NCBI GenBank assembly: GCA_902158745.1
Contig: CABGHH010000066.1
Coordinates: 1 to 8,378 of the forward strand
Origin: Candidatus Methanolliviera sp. GoM_asphalt
Lineage (GTDB): Archaea > Halobacteriota > Methanoliparia > Methanoliparales > Methanoliparaceae
Length of the DNA: 8,378 bases
Direction of reading: 5' to 3'
This document shows positions 5,302 to 8,378 of this stretch, piece by piece. The notes under the pieces were generated by a model. That model saw nothing but the letters and a program-made list of their open reading frames with translations, was not told the origin of the DNA and did not search any database. The position numbers and the translations under genes are program-made. Numbering within the stretch: the first letter of the stretch is position 1; each line of letters starts with the position of its first letter.

Positions 5302-6084
5302 TCAATAATCCATGAACTCCTTTATCTCCGCCTCTTCATCTGCCAACGTTCTCGCCGATAACTCCGATCTTATATTCTTGACCGCCGAAAAAGAAGAAGA
5401 AGAGAAGTTAAAATAACTTCTCCCGTTCTTGCTTTGCCTCTTCTCAACCTTCCCCACCGCTGGAAGCTTCCCGCCATCTTTCAAATGCTGGATCTGTCCC
5501 CCCAATATCTTCGAGTATGTCGCCACCCATCCAACGCCTTCAACCTCAACGGATCGCCCTTCGTCGTATTGGCTCGCCATCTCTTGAATGTCCAAGACCT
5601 TAATCGTTTTACCAATGAGATCGTTTAAAGTCGGTGCTTCCTTATAGTCGCTTATCTCTTCGTCCTCTTCGTAATGTTCCCCGCTCTTGCATCTCTCCGC
5701 TTTCTCTCTTCTCACCTGTAACCCCGCATCTGTCCCCGCTTTCTCTATCCGCCTTCTCTCTTCTTCTGGCATCTCCACAACATACGGTTTTATTTCTTCC
5801 TTCTCCTGAACCTTTGCCCTTCTCTTCTCCTGTCGCTGTTGTTCCTGTATGCCTTCGGTTCTCACCCAGAAAAGATTTTGTGCCGTCTTCCTAAATACCT
5901 CACCCACTAAAACATCAGATACTGGAAGCCTCGCATCCTTCACAATCCCTTTAGAAACTTGAAGAGCAGATATATAATATGCCCGCTCCTTATCCGACAA
6001 GGTAAACCCTGTCTTCTCATCTTCCCTTTGGTTCTCTCCTCCTTTCGCATTGCCTACTTGCCCCTGAGTCATAACCGAACTCAT
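5302..6084 (-). CDS. 260-aa protein: helical N-half, charged linker, C-terminal OB-like domain
   Basis: Residues 1-35 are polar and low complexity. Residues 36-80 look like a compact helical region (SDKERAYYISALQVSKGIVKD...VFRKTAQNLFW). Residues 82-150 form a very charged Glu/Arg/Lys linker, probably a long helix. Residues 151-237 carry the domain shared with the 130-aa protein encoded at 3648-4040 (TLNDLIGKTIKVLDIQ, a short loop, then WVATYSKILGGQIQ, KLPAVGKVEKRQSKNGRSYFNF), after which the tail is polar. If that domain binds ssDNA, as its beta-strand order suggests, this would be a larger SSB-like or replication-accessory protein. A TATA box 26 bases upstream predicts a leaderless mRNA, and an ATAAGGTA box lies between them. 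It leads a three-gene operon. No nuclease or nucleotide-binding motif is visible. Confidence 0.72.
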   Translation of the reverse strand: MSSVMTQGQVGNAKGGENQREDEKTGFTLSDKERAYYISALQVSKGIVKDARLPVSDVLVGEVFRKTAQNLFWVRTEGIQEQQRQEKRRAKVQEKEEIKPYVVEMPEEERRRIEKAGTDAGLQVRREKAERCKSGEHYEEDEEISDYKEAPTLNDLIGKTIKVLDIQEMASQYDEGRSVEVEGVGWVATYSKILGGQIQHLKDGGKLPAVGKVEKRQSKNGRSYFNFSSSSFSAVKNIRSELSARTLADEEAEIKEFMDY

Positions 6085-6086
6085 AG

Positions 6087-6148
6087 ATACCTTATGAACC
6101 CACCCCTATATATAGTTTGTGTATGGTTAGGTTATAGTTATGGTTTAG
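6087..6148 (-). promoter_or_regulatory. Promoter of the OB-like operon with ATAAGGTA box and upstream repeats
   Basis: On the minus strand TATATATA (6114-6107) is centred 26 bases before the ATG at 6084, predicting a leaderless mRNA. ATAAGGTA (6095-6088) sits between TATA box and ATG, as it does in the promoters at 2657 and 6687. Upstream of the TATA box, TATGGTTAG and TATGGTTTAG (plus-strand notation, within 6122-6148) form a direct repeat of about 17-bp period that may be an activator or repressor site. Confidence 0.62.
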
Positions 6149-6171
6149 ACCAGACCCCGACCACACACTTT

Positions 6172-6427
6172 ATTATTATTCACAGGATAAAATAATAATG
6201 TCCGCAAATCTCCGATTTGCATTATGTCCTATCTTCGATTAGACGAAATCCCCGATTTATCAAATTGAAACCGCCCCATTTTCACCACCTCAAAAATCCA
6301 AGATTTTAGAATATTATAAAAGTATGATTATAATAATGCCATCCAAAAATCCGCCTTCCCATATTCTATGGGAAGAGATAATAAAAGCAAAAGAAAAATA
6401 TCATCGTGGGGAAAAGCACCCCACGAT
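6172..6427. repeat. Cluster of six short palindromes, three sharing an AAATC-N3-GATTT core
   Basis: In order: ATTATTATT/AATAATAAT (6172-6180, 6191-6199); GCAAATC-TCC-GATTTGC (6204-6220); AAATC-CCC-GATTT (6246-6258); AAAATC-CAA-GATTTT (6293-6307); CTTCCCATA-TTC-TATGGGAAG (6355-6375); and ATCGTGGGG-N7-CCCCACGAT (6403-6411, 6419-6427). The last is followed by a short A-rich run. The middle three share the same core with varied trinucleotide loops, like a dispersed family of small palindromic elements. A cluster like this may bind a dimeric protein or be a landing site for such elements. Confidence 0.75.
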
Positions 6428-6452
6428 CTTTATAAAAAAAACGCCTTCCATG

Positions 6453-6512
6453 TCCCGCAGTCCCAAAGTCCCATGCCCCCATAGTCCCATACTCCCATAG
6501 TCCCGAAGCCCC
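6453..6512 (-). repeat. C-rich minisatellite; quadruplex motif on the minus strand
   Basis: Eight runs of 3-5 C's (6453, 6462, 6470, 6476, 6486, 6493, 6502, 6509) alternate with spacers such as ATAGT and ATACT, giving units like TCCCATAG with a 6-10 bp period. Read on the minus strand these are G-runs with short loops, fitting the quadruplex pattern. The unit differs from the array at 4355-4418, but the design (G-runs of 3-5 at short spacing) is the same. Confidence 0.75.
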
Positions 6513-6656
6513 ACGTTTAAAGATAGGATCTTCCTCTTGATCGTGCAGAGTGCAGAAGCCCATCCCTAAATTAGCTCTTTATCTTTTCTTCTTTGATGGC
6601 AGAAGCCCCACCCTATCCCTTGCCATGTGCAACGTCCACCGAATACAATAACAACA

Positions 6657-6686
6657 TTTATATAAGGTAAAGATAAGGTTTATATT
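6657..6686 (+). promoter_or_regulatory. Promoter of the 72-aa gene, near copy of the RHH promoter
   Basis: From TATA box to ATG the sequence matches 2627-2656 almost base for base: TATAAGGTAA at the same distance (26 bases from first base to ATG) and the second ATAAGGT 11 bp on (6662-6669 and 6673-6679). TTTATATA (6657-6664) serves as TATA box, which puts the start site at the ATG. Such conservation over both spacing and operator, but not beyond, points to co-regulation with the RHH gene. Confidence 0.75.
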
Positions 6687-6905
6687 ATGATCGTTCAGGT
6701 TGAGGACGTTGAGGGAGTGAAGGATAAAACCGTTGATAGATGGGGAAGGCTCGTTGGGTTTGCCGACTGGAGAGGATCAACGGTTAAGGTGTTAAAGATT
6801 AAAGGAGAACCGAAAGAGTTTAAAGTTGTGGATGAGAAAGAAGAGAATGATCTTCAAGCTAAACCCAATACAAAGAAAAAGTTTTCAATACTTGGCAGGA
6901 GGTAA
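6687..6905 (+). CDS. 72-aa small beta-rich protein, unknown function
   Basis: The first half (residues about 1-38) reads as short strands, IVQVEDVEGVKDKTVDRWG, RLVGFADWRG, STVKVLKIKG, like a small beta-barrel. The KDKTVDRWGRLVG stretch faintly recalls PRC-barrel or SH3-like folds, but this is not secure. The second half is charged and ends in a basic tail (PNTKKKFSILGRR). There is no membrane segment. The gene stands alone, with a promoter copied from the RHH gene and therefore a leaderless start. A hairpin follows its stop. Its control elements suggest it is expressed together with the RHH protein and the OB-like operon. Confidence 0.68.
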   Translation: MIVQVEDVEGVKDKTVDRWGRLVGFADWRGSTVKVLKIKGEPKEFKVVDEKEENDLQAKPNTKKKFSILGRR

Positions 6906-6915
6906 ACTGCTGATC

Positions 6916-6964
6916 GTCAAGCCGATTATTTTTAGATAGAGTCATAACCGACAGTCAGCTTGAC
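6916..6964. terminator. Hairpin between convergent genes
   Basis: GTCAAGC (6916-6922) pairs with GCTTGAC (6958-6964), and the flanks CTGATC and CAG extend the stem with gaps. It sits between the stop of the 72-aa gene (6905) and the stop of the minus-strand 99-aa gene (6976), so it can serve both as a bidirectional terminator. The loop contains a short T run (6928-6933). Confidence 0.5.
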
Positions 6965-6975
6965 CAGTAAAGGAT

Positions 6976-7275
6976 TTATCTTCTTCCTCCTCCCTTCTTC
7001 AATCCTTCAGCTTGAGAACAAAGAACCTCTGCATCTTTCTTTAATTGTTGAGCGGAGATATTAACTTCTTCAATATCTTTATTTATATAAGCGGTTCGGA
7101 TCTCTGGGAGATCCTCCGATATGATAACCTCGATACCTTCCTCTATCCCTTGCCAATAATCTATCTCACCCACAGGTATAGGATCGGCAGAAGATACCGA
7201 CATCTGACCGAGAACGAAACCCGACATTATAAGCAGACCGCAAAAGACCAGATACTCCCACAGATGGATATTCAT
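6976..7275 (-). CDS. 99-aa exported or membrane-anchored protein, last gene of the small-protein cluster
   Basis: A hydrophobic segment at about residues 6-24 (WEYLVFCGLLIMSGFVLGQ) followed by small residues reads as a signal peptide or N-terminal anchor. The rest is acidic and polar (DPIPVGEIDYWQGIEEGIEVII...), with a helical stretch at about 60-90 and a basic, Gly-rich end (KKGGGRR). No family is recognised. It starts 6 bases past the stop of the 57-aa gene, so the two are an operon. No strong Shine-Dalgarno is visible at its start, so it probably relies on coupling. Placement beside tiny membrane-like peptides would suit a surface or virion protein (inference). Confidence 0.68.
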   Translation of the reverse strand: MNIHLWEYLVFCGLLIMSGFVLGQMSVSSADPIPVGEIDYWQGIEEGIEVIISEDLPEIRTAYINKDIEEVNISAQQLKKDAEVLCSQAEGLKKGGGRR

Positions 7276-7281
7276 TTTATC

Positions 7282-7455
7282 TTATAACCCGTTAAGCGAT
7301 CCTATCATCTTTGGTATTTCAGGGATCGCACCTTCCACACCGAGAAAGGCATTTAAGAAATTCATATTAATAAGATACATTCCATATAAAGAGATTTGGA
7401 GAAGATACTCAAAGGGATATGAGCAGAGCGGTAAGCCACAGAGAACGCCACACAT
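7282..7455 (-). CDS. 57-aa hydrophobic Cys-containing small protein
   Basis: Reading from ATG at 7455-7453 to TAA at 7284-7282 gives 57 residues. They begin MCGVLCGLPLCSYPFEYLLQ, continue through a hydrophobic stretch LYGMYLINMNFLNAFLGV (about 24-40), and end AIPEIPKMIGSLNGL. It has three Cys in the first 11 residues and almost no charge, like the tiny peptides upstream. The tail hxIPEIPKMIG resembles their Pro-acidic-hydrophobic motif. It stops 6 bases before the 99-aa gene. No competing gene occupies this interval. A weak TATA-like sequence (TTTATTTTATC) lies about 45 bases upstream. The function is unknown; a membrane-associated structural peptide is the best guess. Confidence 0.62.
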   Translation of the reverse strand: MCGVLCGLPLCSYPFEYLLQISLYGMYLINMNFLNAFLGVEGAIPEIPKMIGSLNGL

Positions 7456-7493
7456 CTTATTTAATTTATTTATCTTCTCTTGTAATTACTTGT

Positions 7494-7528
7494 GATAAAA
7501 TAAAAGGGGAAAAGTGAGAGGTGAAAAA
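7494..7528 (-). terminator. T-rich tract after the 73-aa gene; possible promoter of the next pair
   Basis: On the minus strand, T runs of five, four and more (from 7528 down to about 7496) follow the stop of the 73-aa gene at 7544-7546 by about 15 bases, as expected for archaeal termination. The last part, TTTTATTTTATC (7505-7494), is also the best TATA-like candidate for the 57-aa gene, so the six-gene cluster may be two transcripts. Confidence 0.45.
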
Positions 7529-7543
7529 TCATCGTGAACTTTT

Positions 7544-7765
7544 TTACTTTCCGCAACACATCCCCACAATATCTGGGAACTCCGCAAGCATCACCCCGCA
7601 CGTATCAGTTAAACCTCCAATGATCCCCATAGCTTCTATATACAAGCCGACCAGTCCACCAAAGCAACCCCCCATAATTCCGGGAAGGCAACAGCACAAA
7701 TTAGCGGGACCACCCAGACAAGTAAATCCTAAACATCCGCAAATAGCCCCTAACGTTCCAGTCAT
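7544..7765 (-). CDS. 73-aa Gly/Cys-rich hydrophobic protein of the tiny-peptide operon
   Basis: Of 73 residues, 18 are Gly and 10 are Cys (positions 9, 11, 16, 24-26, 34, 56, 70, 71), including a CCC run. Two hydrophobic, helix-capable segments lie at about 5-19 and 29-52, split by a Pro/Asn turn; only Glu44, Asp54, Glu62, Asp65 and Lys73 are charged. The C-terminal CGVMLAEFPDIVGMCCGK resembles parts of the smaller peptides upstream. The Shine-Dalgarno GGGTGATG ends two bases before the ATG and overlaps the end of the 29-aa gene, so translation is coupled. Small two-helix hydrophobic proteins are major coat proteins in some archaeal viruses, but the Cys and Gly content here is unlike those I know. 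A metal- or disulfide-bearing peptide is another option. Confidence 0.72.
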   Translation of the reverse strand: MTGTLGAICGCLGFTCLGGPANLCCCLPGIMGGCFGGLVGLYIEAMGIIGGLTDTCGVMLAEFPDIVGMCCGK

Positions 7766-7769
7766 CTCA

Positions 7770-7859
7770 TCACCCTTTCCCCAACATCTTTATCATCGTT
7801 TCCATCGTGCATATTCCAAGACCACCAGCAAACTCAAGGCACTCGCTCCAAATATTCAT
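7770..7859 (-). CDS. 29-aa peptide of the tiny-peptide operon
   Basis: Reading from ATG at 7859-7857 to TGA at 7772-7770 gives a peptide that begins MNIWSECLEFAGGLGICTME and ends MIKMLGKG. It has two Cys and an amphipathic character. Its ATG overlaps the TGA of the 33-aa gene (ATGA), and GGAGGAGGT upstream is a near-ideal Shine-Dalgarno. Its last codons also form the Shine-Dalgarno of the 73-aa gene. The combination of ATGA overlap, ribosome site and shared composition makes a chance frame unlikely despite the length. Confidence 0.6.
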   Translation of the reverse strand: MNIWSECLEFAGGLGICTMETMIKMLGKG

Positions 7860-7957
7860 GCTTTACCTCCTCCTGCCAGTCCTCCCATTCCGCAGGCTTC
7901 CATCATAGCAGGAACAACCGCCAACATCTCTTCAAACATTATAGAAATCTGACCCAT
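7856..7957 (-). CDS. 33-aa peptide of the tiny-peptide operon
   Basis: Reading from ATG at 7957-7955 to TGA at 7858-7856 gives MGQISIMFEEMLAVVPAMME followed by ACGMGGLAGGGKA. It is Met- and Gly-rich with an amphipathic helix at about 5-22. GGGTGAT lies 7 bases before the start and coincides with the end of the 27-aa gene. Its own C-terminal AGGGKA is encoded by the ribosome site of the next gene. The segment EEMLAVVPAMMEACGMGG aligns with the C-terminus of the 73-aa protein (GVMLAEFPDIVGMCCGK). Confidence 0.6.
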   Translation of the reverse strand: MGQISIMFEEMLAVVPAMMEACGMGGLAGGGKA

Positions 7958-7965
7958 TCTCTAAA

Positions 7966-8049
7966 TCACCCTTTCCCCGTTAATACCGCAGTCGCTTCAG
8001 GCAACATTAACATAAAGTCGCCCCACATATCCCCGCATAATATTCCCAT
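7966..8049 (-). CDS. 27-aa peptide, first gene of the tiny-peptide operon
   Basis: Reading from ATG at 8049-8047 to TGA at 7968-7966 gives a peptide beginning MGILCGDMWGDFMLMLPEA and ending VLTGKG. The strong Shine-Dalgarno GGAGAGGTG lies 7 bases upstream and a TATA box further up. The GKG end is repeated in the 29-aa peptide because the final codons double as the ribosome site of the next gene. It has one Cys, three Met in the core and a Trp. It could be a structural peptide, or a leader peptide controlling the operon; the former is favoured because the other peptides resemble it. Confidence 0.55.
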   Translation of the reverse strand: MGILCGDMWGDFMLMLPEATAVLTGKG

Positions 8050-8056
8050 TCTATTA

Positions 8057-8146
8057 CACCTCTCCTTATGACCTATACAGGTTTACTAATCACCACGTAA
8101 TATTATTCACTAAGATATATATAATTGTTCCGATAAAAAAGAATAG
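8057..8146. promoter_or_regulatory. Divergent promoter region between the tiny-peptide operon and the 93-aa gene
   Basis: One AT-rich core (about 8113-8125, ATATATATAAT on plus) can serve as TATA box in both directions. It lies about 28 bases before the plus ATG at 8147 (leaderless) and predicts a minus start near 8091 with a leader of about 42 bases. That leader contains the near-palindrome ACCTATACAGGT (8071-8082) and the Shine-Dalgarno complement CACCTCTCCTT (8057-8067). The palindrome may be an operator. Confidence 0.6.
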
Positions 8147-8378
8147 ATGAATATGAGTGAGATCAAGAGCGATATAGTTTTCTTCTTGAATGAGAAGAGA
8201 TTAAAACGAAAGACCAGAAATAATTATGGCTGTTGGATGAGACGAGTAATTAAAGAACATATCACCGAAGAGAACCTAAACGAAAGATACCCATTCCCAG
8301 AATGTCCTCAAAATGTCCAGTCCCAGTTTTTACTTGGGATTAAATTAGTCGATGAGTGGGAAGGATGGAAACACGGAG
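8147..8378 (+). CDS. 93-aa basic protein, 5' part; continues at position 1 of the circle
   Basis: The gene starts at ATG 8147 (a second in-frame ATG at 8153 is possible), runs through the join and ends at 175-177. The whole product has 93 residues. The N-terminus (MNMSEIKSDIVFFLNEKR) is helical, and a cluster of Lys/Arg at 17-33 (KRLKRKTRNNYGCWMRR) is strongly basic. A middle segment has RYPFPECP around 47-54, and a Trp-rich patch and basic tail complete it. No membrane segment is seen. A TATA box 28 bases upstream and no Shine-Dalgarno indicate a leaderless mRNA. It is transcribed away from the tiny-peptide operon from the same intergenic region. A small DNA-binding or genome-packaging protein is plausible, but no family is recognised. 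Confidence 0.75.
   Translation, partial: MNMSEIKSDIVFFLNEKRLKRKTRNNYGCWMRRVIKEHITEENLNERYPFPECPQNVQSQFLLGIKLVDEWEGWKHG
8252..8378. repeat. Terminal direct repeat, right copy
   Basis: This is identical to 1-127. It should be removed once when the molecule is treated as a circle of 8,251 bp. Confidence 0.93.

Larger units (their letters stand above)
6085..6686. other. 0.6-kb intergenic region with palindromes and a C-rich array
   Basis: No convincing gene lies here. The region contains the divergent start of the OB-like operon (6087-6148), a set of short palindromes (6172-6427), the C-rich minisatellite (6453-6512), GTGCAGAG copies at 6543-6557, and the promoter of the 72-aa gene (6657-6686). 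One plus-strand frame of 58 codons (6324-6500) crosses two hairpins and the minisatellite and is not accepted. Confidence 0.5.

Noticed and set aside
6324..6500. 58-codon plus-strand frame beginning MIIIMPSKNPPSHILWEE
   Set aside because: The first 40 residues look mildly protein-like, but the frame crosses two perfect hairpins and ends in the C-rich minisatellite, and the only TATA-like sequence is too close to the ATG. A remnant gene cannot be fully excluded.
6366..6563. 65-codon minus-strand frame
   Set aside because: Most of it is the translated minisatellite (repeated Gly/Trp/Met pattern), and it lacks initiation signals.
7521..7952. 143-codon plus-strand Pro-rich frame
   Set aside because: It is the mirror of the Gly-rich coding strand (Gly GGN codons read as Pro on the other strand) and has no promoter; the minus-strand genes are better supported.

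Overview
The first 127 bases are repeated exactly as the last 127 (1-127 = 8252-8378), and a reading frame runs cleanly through the join. The window is therefore best read as one complete circular molecule of 8,251 bp with the overlap left by assembly. It looks like a small archaeal plasmid or virus. The start-proximal gene of most blocks has an AT-rich TATA box about 25-30 bases before its start codon, which gives nearly leaderless mRNAs. Genes inside operons instead carry strong Shine-Dalgarno sequences (GGTGATC type). The DNA is AT-rich, with oligo-T tracts and hairpins at gene ends. There are no rRNA or tRNA genes, and no recognisable Rep, Orc1/Cdc6, MCM, primase, polymerase, integrase or known capsid gene. 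The host cannot be named from this sequence.

Layout. (a) Plus strand, 8147 through the join to 177: a 93-aa basic protein of unknown function. (b) 178-520: an intergenic region with an oligo-T tract, two microsatellites, a 24-bp AT palindrome and a TATA box. (c) Plus strand, 521-3151: a YdjM-type membrane metal-dependent hydrolase, an AAA+ ATPase with two C-terminal membrane helices, an exported or membrane-anchored single-HKD phospholipase-D-family nuclease, and a ribbon-helix-helix (RHH) plus coiled-coil regulator. (d) Minus strand, 4040-3325: a 130-aa protein with a possible OB-like domain, and a small helical protein. (e) 4041-4846: about 800 bp without a convincing gene but crowded with structure, the best region to look for an origin or ncRNA. 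(f) Minus strand, 6084-4847: a three-gene operon whose first product shares a domain with the 130-aa protein. It includes a 46-aa gene. (g) 6085-6686: short palindromes and a C-rich minisatellite. (h) Plus strand, 6687-6905: a 72-aa protein. (i) Minus strand, 8049-6976: six very small genes (27, 33, 29, 73, 57 and 99 aa). Four are tightly coupled, and most are rich in Gly, Cys, Met and hydrophobic residues.

Working model (inference). Two paralogous domains, possibly binding ssDNA, and the RHH protein form a replication and control module. The YdjM, AAA+ and PLD proteins act at the membrane. The small-peptide cluster would be the virion, membrane or peptide-effector module. The octamer ATAAGGTA lies between TATA box and start codon in three promoters (RHH gene, 72-aa gene, OB-like operon). 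This suggests one regulon, plausibly controlled by the RHH protein. The cluster of tiny coupled Gly/Cys-rich peptides is the most unusual part and I recognise no counterpart.
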